A stretch of 64,000 nt of DNA from Tillandsia leiboldiana (Eukaryota; Streptophyta; Magnoliopsida; Poales; Bromeliaceae): positions 20,028,269-20,092,268 of the forward strand of contig CM055076.1 of assembly GCA_029204045.2 (NCBI GenBank), in the 5' to 3' direction. Shown here one piece after another: positions 1 to 12,299 of the stretch (the stretch's first letter is position 1; each line of letters starts with the position of its first letter). A program made the translations under genes and the position numbers. The notes under the pieces were generated by a model. It saw only the letters and a list, made by a program, of their open reading frames with translations. It searched no databases and was not told the DNA's origin.

Positions 1-125
1 ATATTAATACTCTTTAAAAATTTTATTATAGAGATATGCTTTAATACACTGGCTTGTTTAGATCTAGCTGTTCATTTTTAAGGTTAAAATTAATTTTTAT
101 AAAGTAATTACTTGCTTAACAAGTT

Positions 126-431
<306 letters not shown>

Positions 432-1009
432 ATTACAAAATTTGATAACATCCAACAAATTTTTGTTTTCTTATTTAATTTTGTTTCTTACCAAATTAGA
501 TAGTGGGTAATTTGATAAGTAACAAACCTTTATAAATTAAAATTTAAAATTTAACTGAAGTTTAAACTTTACATTTATAATATTATTAATTAAGTTCAAA
601 TTTAAATCTAAATTTAATTTTCAAAAAGAAAATATTTATATTTAAATTAATAATACATTTCAATTCAAATTGTTAATCCAATATTAAAATATCTTGAAAG
701 TTCAAAAATATTAATCTATTTTAAATTTAAATTTAATTTATAATGTACTTATAAACCCAACTTTTATTATTTACTTAAATAGAAGGTTTCTATTTTTAAA
801 ATGAAATTTAAATTGTTAATTTAATATTGAAATAGCATTAAAGTTCAAAAATATTTAAATTTATATTTAATTCATATTATAGTTAAACAAAAAAAAAAAA
901 GTAACTTGAGATCCTTTATCTTAACTTCTTCAATCTGATTTTCTTACTAACTTGACAAAATCCAGGTGGAGGCTATTTGCTATAATGCGGCCTAGTGTGT
1001 GATGCTCTA

Positions 1010-1609
1010 TTACCTGATGCCTGCAAGGTGTTTGGTTAATTGCACACTGATTGGCCCTCCCATTTGCTCCTGTCGGCTCGCTGTTTGATACGTTGCCTTC
1101 GGTTCTTGCTTCCTGCGAGCTGCTGGTGGTGTGCTCTGTTGCCTTGTTGCCTTCGATTCTTGTGGTCTGCGAGCAGCAGGTATTGTGGCCTTGTGATCTT
1201 GTTTCCTGCGATCTGGTGGGTAGTTGTTTGTTGCCTTCGATTTATGGTTGTTGTGCTGCTTGTTGCTCTCGACTGGTTGTTGCCTGGTTGCCTTCGGTTT
1301 CTTGTTGCCTTCGAGCCCTCGGTTTTTTGTTGCCTGGTTGCCTTCGATTTCTTGTTGCCTCATGAGCTGGTTCTTGTGTTGCTGGTGGCTTTCGATTTTT
1401 CTTGTGGCCTTGTTGCCTTCGATTTCTGGTCGCCTGTGAGTTGGATCTTGTGCTGCTTGTAGCTATCGGTTTCTTGTTGCTTGTTATTGCCTTCAATCTC
1501 TTGTGGCCCTCAATTGTTTGTGGCTCTGATGTTGCCTTGTTGCCTTTAGCTCCTGATGCCTGATGTTGCCCTGTTGGTATATGATGGATGCGCTGATCTC
1601 TGGGACCGT
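1010..1609 (-). repeat. Degenerate minisatellite in an LTR-element leader
   Basis: The plus strand repeats a GTTGCCTTCGATTTCTTGTTGCC-like unit, with variation, from about 1090 to 1560. Overlapping open frames on both strands (for example 1010-1363 and 1242-1625 minus, rich in KATRQQ) arise because the repeat lacks stops. It lies immediately inside the primer-binding site at 1610-1624, so it is the leader or first internal sequence of the minus-strand LTR element. It is more likely a non-coding minisatellite than a real protein. Confidence 0.6.
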
Positions 1610-1624
1610 GCCGCTCTGATACCA
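1610..1624 (-). promoter_or_regulatory. Primer-binding site of minus-strand LTR element
   Basis: Read on the minus strand this is TGGTATCAGAGCGGC, complementary to the 3' end of initiator tRNA-Met, the usual primer of plant LTR retrotransposons. It lies two bases from the LTR terminus at 1627. Confidence 0.75.
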
Positions 1625-1626
1625 AT

Positions 1627-2100
1627 TGTAATACCCCGGACGATCTGCAGCCGCCTATGATGAAATTGCTCTGAGGCCGGCGAGGCGGAGAGGATGATGG
1701 TGGGTCTTATGCGGGAATTTGGGAGGAGTTAGAGAGAGGTATTGAGATAGAAAGAGTGAGAATTGTGAGAGAAGATAGTTGAGATAGAGAGAAAGAGAGA
1801 GACAGGAAAGGAGAGGGAGAGAGAGAGAGAGCTTGGGAAGGAAGTAGAAGCTTGTATTAAGTTCTTGATGCCTATTACATACTACATCGCTGCACATAGT
1901 CTCTCTACTAATTACTTACTTTAACTAATTAAGCTACTCTACTAAACTATAGCAAGTATCTTAGTTATAGTAATAAGTTAAGTGTGCTGGTTGCTAACGT
2001 GGGCCTCGGATTAGGCCCCTTCGGTTGGGCTTTTGCTGGTTGCTACTGTGGGCCTCGGGTTGAGCCTTTTCAGTTGGACTTCGTCAGTGGGCTTCTTCAG
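1627..2100 (-). mobile_element. 5' LTR of a truncated minus-strand LTR retrotransposon
   Basis: The right-hand terminus of the sense-strand LTR is clear: plus-strand TGTAATACCCCGG at 1627 next to the PBS. The LTR carries a GA-rich stretch (about 1735-1835). The other end is not sharply defined and is placed near 2100, where composition turns AT-rich. The internal part (down to about 960) has no recognisable gag or pol, and no 3' LTR is present, so the element is truncated. Confidence 0.6.
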
Positions 2101-3533
2101 CTGGAAAATAAAAAATTAATTTTGCAATAAAAATTAATAATTTTTTTATTATTCTCTCAATTAGAAAAATTCAATATTTTTTATTGTAGAGAGATTCAAA
2201 CAAGCTCCGCACCATGCCCTCTCCAAATGGCCGACATATGTTCGGAACTGCCGTTTCTCCAAGTGCGCGGCTTCCGCTGGGCACCATCCCTTCTCCAAAT
2301 GCTTTTGCCCCTTCCGCTTCCGCTTTTGCCCCTTCCACTTCCGCTTCCGCCCTTTTCGCTTCGTTTTCTCATTAATTACGTTTTTCCGAATTTTTTTATT
2401 TGCTATTTTTATCTTTTTTTTTATAATATTTTTATTTATATTTAGTAAATTGTTATTTTCATTCCTTTATTTTTTATAATATTTTTATTTATATTTAGTA
2501 AATTGCTATTTTCAAAGATGAAATATATTTTATAAATTTGTTATTAAAAAATTTTTAAAAAAAATTTATTTGGTAATTCTTCTTAAGTTAATTAAATTTT
2601 ACTATTTTATAAAATTAAGATTAAGGATATAATTTAGAAAATAAAAAATATAAAAAAAATTTAATCACTTTATATTAAATTATTTTTGAATTTAGATTTA
2701 TTTAGGCTAAATTAAAAATGTGAGTTTATAATTTGTTTTTTAATTTGCTACTTAAATTCATATTCAAATTTATATTATAAAATAAAATTCTATATTCTTA
2801 TGTATTTCCTTACCGGCAATGGGGGCTTTGTTTTCTGGGGTTTTTCGAGGAGCACTGATGCCTTTGCCGGTCCCCTTCCGGCTTTTTTTTCTCTTTTCTC
2901 TGGGCCACGCTCTTTATGTCCTTCAAATAGGATGTTTTTCTGTTTAATCAAAAAAAATTATGTACTTAAATTTAAATTATTTTTGAATTTAGATTTATTT
3001 AGGTTAAATTAAAAATATCAGTTTATAATTTATTTTTAAATTTATTATTTAAATTCAGATTCAAATTTATATTAGAAAATAGAATTCTATATTCAAATTA
3101 TGTACTTAAATTTAAATTAATTTTGAATTCAAATTTAAGTTTCATTGAATAAACTAAAGTTTTTTTTTTATATAAATTTGTTATTATAAAATTAAGAATA
3201 TTATTGTGAAAATTGACTAATATTTCCTTCACATCATTATTCATTATTCATTATAGTATAATTGTGAAAGTTTTAAGTTTGGTTTGAAATATAATATTTT
3301 TAAAAAATTCAAATTAGAAATTGATTGTATTACCATAAATAATTTATAATTGATTGTATAATTAAAACTTGAGTTCAAATTTGAATCAAATTATAAAACT
3401 TGATTACATATTTAAATCAAATAAAATAAAGGATATATTTGTAATTATACATGCTTACCAATAAAGAGATTGGATGAGATAAAACTATCAAACTTATTTG
3501 CTTATAATAAAAAGAATATATATATATATATAT
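2101..3533. other. AT-rich intergenic sequence
   Basis: No gene seen. It holds a direct duplication of an AT-rich unit (about 2418-2450 and 2468-2505) and two C/T-rich islands (2200-2360 and 2800-2930) that give short spurious ORFs. Confidence 0.6.
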
Positions 3534-3741
3534 AGTTCTAGTATCAAGTATTTGGTGCTATCAAGTTTTTATCTTTAGATCAATTTTTTTAATTATTTTT
3601 ATTCTTTAGATTTTACTATTTTTTTAATCATCTATTAAACTTAAGGGGCCCACTATCATCTTAATCATATATTTTTTAATTCAACAATTAAAAATTTTAT
3701 AATATCAATTATTTGATATTATTAATAGTATTCTAGCTTAA
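3534..3741. mobile_element. MITE beside a (TA)n tract (Micron-like), copy B
   Basis: Homologous along its length to the unit at 225-431, including ggtgctatcaag near the left end and attaatagtattctagctt at the right. It is flanked by TA runs at 3516-3534 and 3745-3755. A partial related end occurs at about 3758-3830. Confidence 0.7.
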
Positions 3742-3910
3742 TTCTATATATATTATAAAGTAGAGTTTTTTTTGTGCTTGTATTAGTATATGAGCTCTCG
3801 TGCTTACAAGTTTATAGATTTATATTTTTTCAAGATTCCTGCATTGAGGGCATTACGTTCACGTGACTCTTTTTTTATTTTTTATTTTTTATTGTTGGCA
3901 GAGTGAGAGA

Positions 3911-3911
3911 C

Positions 3912-3942
<31 letters not shown>

Positions 3943-3983
3943 CATCTATTTTCTCTGACACCCCTCCCCTCCCCTCCCAGTCC

Positions 3984-4014
<31 letters not shown>
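3911..4014. repeat. (CT)n microsatellites
   Basis: Two CT runs, at about 3918-3941 and 3987-4014, separated by C-rich sequence, just outside the Harbinger element. Confidence 0.9.
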
Positions 4015-4204
4015 AAACCTCCGCCCACACCCTCCCCTATCCTCTCTTCTTCTCTCTGTGCTATAAAGTAAGCATATATATTTATTTTATTTTTTTAGGC
4101 AGCGTTTGGTTGGGGGATAAAGGGGGAATAACCCCCTTTATCCCCCTATTCTTGCCAAACAAGCTATAAAAATGACAGGGGATAAAAGTTTAATTTATCC
4201 CCTT

Positions 4205-4236
4205 CTTAACGGGTTATCCTAGGATAACCCGTTAAG
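4205..4236. repeat. 32-bp perfect palindrome near the Harbinger left TIR
   Basis: The 16-base half site CTTAACGGGTTATCCT is followed immediately by its exact reverse complement. It lies about 107 bp inside the terminus. An imperfect version is kept in the short derivative at about 40958-40990, which suggests a subterminal function such as transposase binding (inference). Confidence 0.9.
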
Positions 4237-4959
4237 AATTATCCCAGGGGGTGGGTGGAATAGCGGAATAGGTGGGGGCAGCGGATGGGAAAATAATTTT
4301 CCCACCCACTGCCTCCTCTCTTCTTCGGTTTTTGCGTGTTCATCACTCCACCGATCTCCCTCTCGCGATCTCTTCTTCGTCCTCTTCTTCCCCTCGCGAT
4401 CTCTTCTCCACCTCTCACCCACTCTTTTCCCTGAAGCGATTCAGGCAGTGAATGGGATTTATTGCTCCCACCCACTGCCCTAGCCATCTCCTCGAATGCC
4501 TCTTCTCCCTCGACCGGTGGTAAGCCATCAATGACTTCCAGAATCGGTGATTAGCCAACATTGAAGGAGATCCTTCTATGAGAAGAGATCGCACCCACCT
4601 TCCCCTTTTGTGTGGCATCGATTGTGGCGTCGTCCCTTCCCGCTGCCGCTTGAGATCGAGATCTCGCCGCCGCGTGAGATCCAGATCTCGCTGCCGCGTG
4701 AGATCCTGAACAATCCGCGTGAGATCTTCTACCTGCAGTAACTTTTTCTTCTCTTTACACCTCATAGCTCTCTGCTGGGATTTATTGTGTTGTCATCTCA
4801 CAATTTAGTGTGAGATATCATGTTTCCCCCTCTATAAATTGATACCAAGTAGCATGTTGAGTCTCGTCCGGTTTTATATTGTGGCTACGAGTATTCGGTT
4901 TTATCTGGTGGCTTAATTTGATATCTCTGGGCTTTCTCCTTGTTTGCTGTGGGTTTCAT

Positions 4960-5690
4960 CTCTCTTTGAGCAGTTTGAGGTATTCCCTCTAATTTCAAAT
5001 TAGTTTTAAAAGCTCCGGTTGTGTTTGAGGTTTTTTACAATATATTCTGAACTTGAGGCTCTGTGATACTATGAACTTGATGCTTGTGATTTTTTTTTTG
5101 ATCTTAAAAGTTGAGGGTGTGTGCTACTATGAACTCGAGCCAAGCTGATTTTTTATTGTTCTTAAAACTTGAGGCTGTGTGATCCTATTAACTTGAGGCT
5201 TTGTGATTTTTTCTGGATCTCACGCAATTAACTGCATTGGTTGTGATTTGTTTTTTATCTTAAAACTTGAGGCTCTGTGATACCATGAACTTGATGCTTT
5301 GTGATTTTTTCATATATTCTGAAGTTGAGGCTCTGTGATAGCATGAACATTGATGCTTGTGATTTTTTCTTGATCTTAGAACTTGAGGCTGTGTGATCCT
5401 ATTAACTTGAGGCAATTCTTGATTTATCTGGATCTCACGCAATTAACTGCATTGGTTGTGATTTTTTTTTGATCTTAAAACTTGAGGCTCTGTGATACCA
5501 TGAACTTGATGCTTTGTGATTTTTTCATATATTCTGAAGTTGAGGCTCTGTGATAGCATGAACATTGATGCTTGTGATTTTTTCTTGATCTTAGAACTTG
5601 AGGCTGTGTGATCCTATTAACTTGAGGCTTTGTGATTTATCTGGATACTATTAACTGCAGAACTTGCTTCTGCGTGAGTTCGCCCCTCTC
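4960..5690 (+). repeat. Array of CTTGAGGCT(N)TGTGAT-type repeats, left block
   Basis: Short variants of a motif close to AACTTGAGGCTCTGTGAT recur many times. Larger units are duplicated: roughly 5255-5410 reappears at 5465-5620. The array lies in the leader before the Myb/SANT gene. There is no coding frame. Confidence 0.8.
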
Positions 5691-5904
5691 TCCCTCTGTT
5701 AACCTTGGCGATGATGTAGGGGCTGGTAATTATTTGATATCCATGACATGGTGGCATGTTTTTTAAAATGTTGTTGCCGTTATGAATGTCTTGTTGATCC
5801 TACCCCCTGAGCCTTCAAAAGAACAATATCTTCACTTGACATTGTAGTGAAACAAGTGTTATTTGATTGGTTTATATATCTAATATTTGTCCTATGCAAC
5901 CTAG

Positions 5905-7252
5905 ATGGCTCATTCAAAAGCAACTTTGAATCCTTTTGGTAAGAACAAAGGCCCTATTATTGATGTCCCCTCGGGTGATAGCCAAAGTATTGATTGCCCT
6001 ACGAAAGAGTCTGTGAAATCTAGAGTACGTTCTTCTAACTGGAGTGATATAATGGACTCCATAATGTTGAACATAATGACGGAGGAGCATACTCTTGGAA
6101 ACTTCGTGAATGGAAGTTTTACCCCTTTGTCATGGATTAGGATGGTTCATGACTTTAACGAGAGGACTCATTTGAGATTTACGAAAGTTCATTTGCAAAA
6201 TCGTTTGAAAGTATTGAAACGCCAGTTTGTGATTTATCAAACTTTATCGAGCAAAAGCGGATGGGGGTGGGACTACACACGGAATATTCCTACTGCCGGC
6301 GACCAAAGTGATTGGGATGCGATCATAGCTGTATGTATAAATTCGAAGTAATTTATTTTGAAATCTACTATTATGTTTATAGTTCAACTGTTACTTGAGG
6401 CTGATTACTTTGTTGTCTCTATATTAGGACAATCCGGCATATAAAAAATGCAAAGATAAGCCATTTCCCTCCTACCAAGCAATCGAGTTCTTATCCGGCA
6501 AGGCAACTGCAACGGGAAGGCATGGCTTTACTTCCCAAACGCCCGCCGGCGATGCTCGTTCCACCTCTTCATCTTCTCCGGTTAGACACCGGCTTGATAT
6601 GGAAAGCTTAGGCAAAAATTTGGAGGATGTGAATGATGCAAATTCAACTTCCCCCACTCCAACTCCAATTAAATTAAGTACACAGTGCACCGATAGTGCC
6701 TCCGAACCAACTTCATCGATGAAAAGGGTTCGCGTCTCACCACCAAATCCCACCCCGACTTCAAACCGTCGAAGGAAACTCGACGGACGAGCTGACGCTA
6801 TGTGTGAGCTTGTTGAATTGGGGAGAAAAAGAAATGAAATTGCTCAAACCATAATGGATCGTGAGCTACAAGCACGCCCAAAAATACACTCAATAGAAGA
6901 GTGTATGGAGAGATTAAGTAATGTTCCCCATTTGTCTCCCGAGGGTGTACTCGCGGCATGTGAGGCATTGAAAGATGAGCGCAACCGTCCAATATTTATG
7001 ACTTTGAGTGGTGATCTTTTGTACATGTGGATCGAGCGTCAAGTGTCGATGCAACAGGTGTTTGCGACACAACGTCCAGTTGCACCTACATTTGCACCAG
7101 CTGGTGCCTTCTTTACCCCGGCAACAACCTCTTTCCAACCTGCAGCGCCATTCTTCCCTCCCAATGCATCAACTATTCCTCCAACATCACCATCATTCCC
7201 TCCTAATGCACCCTCCAACCCTCCGGAAGGACCATCTTTTCCTCCTAATTAG
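5905..7252 (+). CDS. Harbinger accessory protein with Myb/SANT-like domain
   Basis: Two exons, 5905-6330 and 6428-7252, joined in phase 0 across a GT-AG intron (donor gtatgt, acceptor attag), give about 416 aa. Residues about 45-140 form a trihelix/Myb-SANT-like DNA-binding domain with spaced tryptophans (W46 in RSSNWSD, GWGWDYT, SDWDAII). The start of exon 2 supplies the continuing family motif PAYKKCKDKPFPSYQAIEF. The C-terminus is Pro/Phe rich. In PIF/Harbinger elements the second protein binds element DNA and helps bring the transposase to the nucleus; that role is inferred from family and position. Unspliced, exon 1 ends at a stop 20 bases into the intron. It is on the same strand as the transposase and about 3.2 kb upstream. 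The alternative is a captured host L10-interacting MYB-like gene, which is unlikely given the TIRs. Confidence 0.85.
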
Positions 7253-7599
7253 GATATATTGACTTTGATTAATATGGTGCTTTTTGTGGTCTTGCAGTTT
7301 TTGGTACTTCTTTAGACATGGCAAGATCTTTACATATATTTAGTGGCCTTGGTGGCCCGTGTGCACCATGCCGTTTGAGATTTCGTCTATTCTGAACATT
7401 TGCTATGTTTTAATTAGTTATTGTATTAAGTAATTTACATTTTCATCACCTATCTCTCATATATAATGCATATGTTGTAATGGCTATGCTCCTATTTTAT
7501 TTGGTGAAGATGGTGGTTAAGGTGGGTGAATTATAATTATACTGTATTTTTATTTTTAGATGCTTTTTTCCATTATTTAACATATTTTGTACTTGCAGA

Positions 7600-7710
7600 T
7601 TACTAAAGTTGGCAATGATGTGGCAACGGCTTGCTAATCGGGGCATTCTAAATTACTGTAATGTGGCAACGGCTTGCTAATCGGGGCATTCTAAATTACT
7701 GTAAATTACG
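7600..7710 (+). repeat. 43-bp tandem duplication
   Basis: The unit beginning TGGCAACGGCTTGCTAATCG starts at 7621 and again at 7664. It is non-coding and lies in the 3' flank of the Myb/SANT gene. Confidence 0.9.
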
Positions 7711-7839
7711 GTATGGTGGGCAGATCTCCCCACTGCTGCAGCCACCATCCACGCCAACTATGAACTGACTTTACCTGTACTTGGAATCTGCAGCTATGTG
7801 AATTCCATTTCTTTCTTGCTTTTCTTATATGTCCAAATG

Positions 7840-9780
7840 GGGGCTATGTGATCCTGTGGCTATGTTTGCAATTTGACATGAACTTTTGGCTTTTTACATG
7901 TGTCTGTTGACTAGAGGCTATGTGATTAATTATGCACTTGGTGCTATGTGATTTCGAATGATCTTGAGGCTATGCCAACTCTCATTTTCATCTAACCTTG
8001 AAACTATGATATCCTGTGGCTATGTTTGCAAACTGACATTTGTTTGTTGACTAGAGGCTATGTGATTAATTATGCACTTGGTGCTATGTGATTTCGTATG
8101 ACTATAGGCTATGCATTGTCTGTTGACTAGTGGCTATGTGATTAATTATGCACTTGGTGCTATCTATACTTGAGGCTATAAAGTTGAGGCTATGCCAACT
8201 CTGATTTTCATCTAACCTTGAAACTATGACATCCTGTGGCTATGTTTGCAAACTGACATGAGATCCTGTGGCTATGTTTACTTGTAACTGCTGCTATGCA
8301 AACTCGGATGTATTTTGTTTGCTTCTTAACTTCCAAACTGCTGCTATGTCATCAAGAGGCTATGCGAACTGTGATTTCGATTGATCTTTAGGCTGTCAAC
8401 TCTGATTTTGTTGTAACTGCTGCTATGCAAACTCGGATTTATTTTGTTTGCTTCTTAACTTCCAAACTGCTGCTATGTCATCAAGAGGCTATGCTAACTG
8501 TGATTTCGATTGTTCTTTAGGCTATGTCAACTCTGCTTTTCTTGAGGCTATGCCAACTCAGATTTGGGAGTGACATATGTGGAAAATGGCGATGATGACA
8601 TCAAGAGTGACATATGTGAATGGTATGGGGGGGCAAATACCAGTATGCATCAAGAGCTACCATGTACACTCGCCACTCTTGACACCTGAGCCAAATCATC
8701 GGAAAAATTGATGCCTATTTAACTTGGCTCGTCGCGTATCAAATGAGTTGCGGAAAATGGCGATGATGACATCAAGAGTGACATTGTTGCCTATTTATCT
8801 TCTATTGCTTATACTTCCAAGGCGAAGGTATGTGATTATATTATTTATTTCATCTTGCGGCTATTTGAAACCAGAGGCTGTGAAATAGTATGAACTCGAG
8901 GCATTGTGATTTTTTTTTTTGGGTCTTAAATCTTGAGGCTGTGAGATATTCTGAACTCGAGGCATTGTGATTTTTTATTGAGGCATGTTTTCATTCTTGA
9001 GGCAAACTGACATGAGATCCTGTGAACTGCATGTTTTCATTCTTGAGGCAATCTTTATCTTTGAACTTCATGTTCTTTGAACTGCTTGTGATTTTTTTTT
9101 TTGGTCTTAAAACTAGAGGCTGTGAGATATTCTGAACTCGAGGCATTGTGATTTTTTCTTGAGGCATGTTTTCATTCTTGAGGCAAACTGACATGAGATC
9201 CTGTGAACTGCATGTTTTCATTCTTGAGGCAATCTTTATCTTTGAACTTCATGTTCTTTGAACTGCTTGTGATTTTTTTTTTGGTCTTAAAACTAGAGGC
9301 TGTGAGATATTCTGAACTCGAGGCATTGTGATTTTTTCTTGAGGCAATCTTTAACGTTGAACTGCTTGTGATTTTTTTTTGTTTGTCTTAAAACTGGAGG
9401 CTGTGAGATATTCTGAACTCGAGGCATTGTGATTTTTTCTTGAGGCAATCTTTAACTTTGAACTGCTTGTGATTTTTTTTGTTTGTCTTAAAACTGGAGG
9501 CTGTGAGAAACTATGAACTCGAGGCATTGTGATTTTTTCTTGATCTTACAACTTGAGGCTGTCAGATTCTTTGAACTGCATGTTACCATTCAAGAGGCAA
9601 TCTTTAACTTTGAACTTCATGTTCTTTGAAGTCGAGGCCAACTCAGATTCTTTGAACTGCTTGTGATTTTTTTTTTGGTCTTAAAACATGAGGCTGTGAG
9701 ATACTATGAACTCGAGGCAATGTGATTTATTCTTGATCATACAACTTGAGGCTTTGTGATACTATGATCTTTGAACAGAC
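7840..9780 (+). repeat. Large GAGGCT-motif repeat field inside the Harbinger
   Basis: Dozens of variants of GAGGCTATGTGAT, CTTGAGGCTGTGAGATA and AACTCGAGGCATTGTGAT occur, with higher-order units (for example 8995-9110 repeated at 9180-9290). The field shares its motif with 4960-5690. Several units end in T-runs after TGTGA. There are no durable open frames; a 76-aa minus ORF at 8991-9221 is a by-product. Confidence 0.8.
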
Positions 9781-10100
9781 TCGTCGCTTATAAAATCATC
9801 GGAAATGACTCGTCGCTTATAAAATCAGTTGTGGGAAATGGCGATGATGACATCAAGAGTGACATATGTGAATGGTATGGAGGGGCAAATTCCATTATGC
9901 ATCAAGAGCTACCATGTACACTCGCCACTCTTGACACCTGAGCCCAAACATCGGAAATATTGTTGCCTATCGGAAATGACTCGTCGCTTATAAAAACAAT
10001 TGTGGGAAATGGCTATGATGACATCAAGAGTGACCAGTGTGAATGGTATGGAGGGCAGATACAATTATGTGCTGCAACCACCATTTATACTTGCCACCCT
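8570..10100 (+). repeat. Repeated GGCGATGATGACATCAAGAG block (three copies)
   Basis: A block of about 115 bp containing GGAAAATGGCGATGATGACA-like sequence, then a TACCATGTACACTCGCCACT segment and TTGACACCTGAGCC, occurs at about 8580-8700 and 9830-9945. A third, more diverged copy lies at about 10005-10115 before the transposase. A short fragment recurs near 8752-8785. It is non-coding and its role is unknown. Confidence 0.75.
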
Positions 10101-10202
10101 TGACACCTGAGCCAACTGCAGCCACCATCCACCATGAGGCATGTACAAACTTCTCATCACAACAATCTCACTTCCAACCTGCAGCAGCTATGTTACTTTC
10201 AT

Positions 10203-10372
10203 CTATATTACTTTCATGTTACTTTCATCTTGCTTTAGCTTATATTCCAACATGATTTATTCTATATTACTTTCATGTTACTTTCATCTTGCTTTAGCTT
10301 ATATTCCAACCTGATTTATTGTATATTACTTTCATGTTACTTTCATCTTGCTTTAGCTTATATTCGAACTTT
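10203..10372 (+). repeat. 59-bp tandem repeat upstream of the transposase
   Basis: Units beginning TATATTACTTTCATGTTACT start at 10204, 10263 and 10322, an exact 59-bp period, ending about 35 bp before the transposase ATG. They lie in the promoter or 5' UTR and could influence transposase expression (inference). Confidence 0.9.
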
Positions 10373-10407
10373 TACCTTATTCCTTAGTACTCAATTGTAG
10401 ATTTCCA

Positions 10408-11805
10408 ATGACTACGACAATCAACCAACGTAATTTTTCCTCCCCGCTCGTTGCCGAGCTCATGACATTCTTAGACGAGGAAGAAGACTATTGGGAAGAC
10501 GTACAAGAATTGCTGCTTGATGAGGATGACTATTCATTCTCAAACACTATGTACAAACGACCATGTCGAACACGGCCATTCACTGGCCATCAACTTATTA
10601 ATGACATGTTGAATGGACATCCTGATAGAGGTTACCAACATTTCAGGATGACAAATACCATGTTCATTAGGCTTCGGGATGAATTAGTAGGGAGGGGCTT
10701 AATAATAGGCACTAGGCATTTAACGGTTGATGAACAACTTGGTATTTTCTTATTTGGTATAGGCCATGGGGTGGCAAACCGAGTCCTGTCTGAAACTTTT
10801 CAACATTCAGGAGAAACGATAAGCCGGCATTTTAACAATGTGTTGCGTGGGGTGGTGGAACTTAGACAAGATTATATCCAACTACCGCAAACAAACGTAG
10901 GAGTGCACCCACGAGTAAAAGATAATCCAATCTTTCATCCTTTCAAGGTTAATACTATACACAATTTCGACTTAGCTGCTGTGATTTCTTACTTTATGAC
11001 TTGAAGTTGTCTCATTCTATTTATGTTTTCTTCGAACACTTAAATATAGAATGCTATTGGTGCGGTCGATGGGACACACATTCCGGTGGTTGTACGAAAG
11101 AGTAAGCAACCAAGATATCGCTGTCGAAAAGGTTTTACATCTCAGAACATGATGGCAGCATGTTCATTCGACCACCAATTTCTTTTTGTGTGCACTGGTT
11201 GGGAGGGCTCTGCAGCAGATATGAGGGTGATGCGATGGTGTTGCGAGAGTGGTGGTTTTACAGTCCCAGAAGGTAACATAGTCTTCTAATACGATACATT
11301 TACTATGTGATTCATTGTCATTATTTAAATGAAATTGGTTTTATGTTCTTTTGTAGGAAAATTTTACTTAGTCGATTCAGGCTATGCCAACACTGATCGA
11401 TTTCTTGCGCCCTATAGAGGGGAACGATACCACTTAAGCCAATTCGATGTTAATGCACATGCCCGAAGGCATCGAGGACCTAAAGATTTGTATAATCATC
11501 GCCATGCCCAATTGCGGAATGTTGTTGAGAAAGCTTTTGGGATACTCAAGAGGCGGTTCAAGGTCCTCCGACAAGCAACACCTTTTCCTTACAAAGTGCA
11601 ATGTCGTATTGCTCTTGCATGCTGTGTGATACATAATTTCATCAAGAGACACCAAGGGGGTGATAGGTATTTCAACATGCAAATGGAACCAGACTTTGTT
11701 GATGAACAAGATGATGAACCGATACATTTAGTTGGCCATGATGAGTCTCGTCGAGGCGACATCCTTCGCACAAAGATCACCGAGCAACTGTGGAATAGAA
11801 GATAG
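10408..11805 (+). CDS. PIF/Harbinger DDE transposase (HARBI1-like nuclease)
   Basis: Three exons, 10408-10947, 11050-11272 and 11357-11805, with GT-AG introns in phases 0 and 1, give 403 aa, the normal length for the family. The N-terminus (about 60-180) is the helical region typical of plant PIF transposases. The DDE_4 core begins at exon 2: AVDGTHIPV holds D187, GSAADMRV holds a conserved D237, YLVDSGYANTDRFLAPYRG holds D261, and NVVEKAFGILKRRF holds E312, so the IS5/PIF-type DDE triad (D187, D261, E312) looks intact. It would cut and paste this element and related MITEs at TTA sites. The start follows the 59-bp repeats and is the first ATG of the frame. No internal stop or frameshift is seen, so it may be functional. 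Confidence 0.92.
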
Positions 11806-12299
11806 GAGAGCAAATTCGATATGATGTTTAAACTTTTTTTTCATTTGTTGAACTTGGCGAATTTATATATGCTTTTTTAATTAATGTACTAATTAGAGTT
11901 GTTAGAAAGTTGAATTGAATGTTTGGTGATTTTGTGACTATGTATTTCATTGCTTTACCTTTATTTCCAATGTAATGCTATGTGAAGTCTTGAATTTTAA
12001 TGTATGCACCTTTACTTCCAGCTTTTGGCTATGTGATTGACTTACAACTTGAGGCTCTGTGAAACTGCATTATCATTGAACTTGCTGATAGAGATGTTGG
12101 GATGATTCAATGAGTATTGCCAATATAATTGTGTATATTTAAAAGAGTGTTCTACCCATTTATACATATTTAAAAGAGTGAAACTGCATTAACTATAATT
12201 AATTAATGATGGTGTCCGATAGAAATGTTGATACAAATGTTGGGATGCTCCTTCAGAAGGTACTGCTGCTTGGATTTTCCTTTTGTAATGTTTGGATTG

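Noticed and set aside
7840..9780. Possible CRISPR-like or satellite array
   Set aside because: Repeats are degenerate with no regular unique spacers, and the genome is eukaryotic; treated as internal transposon repeats.
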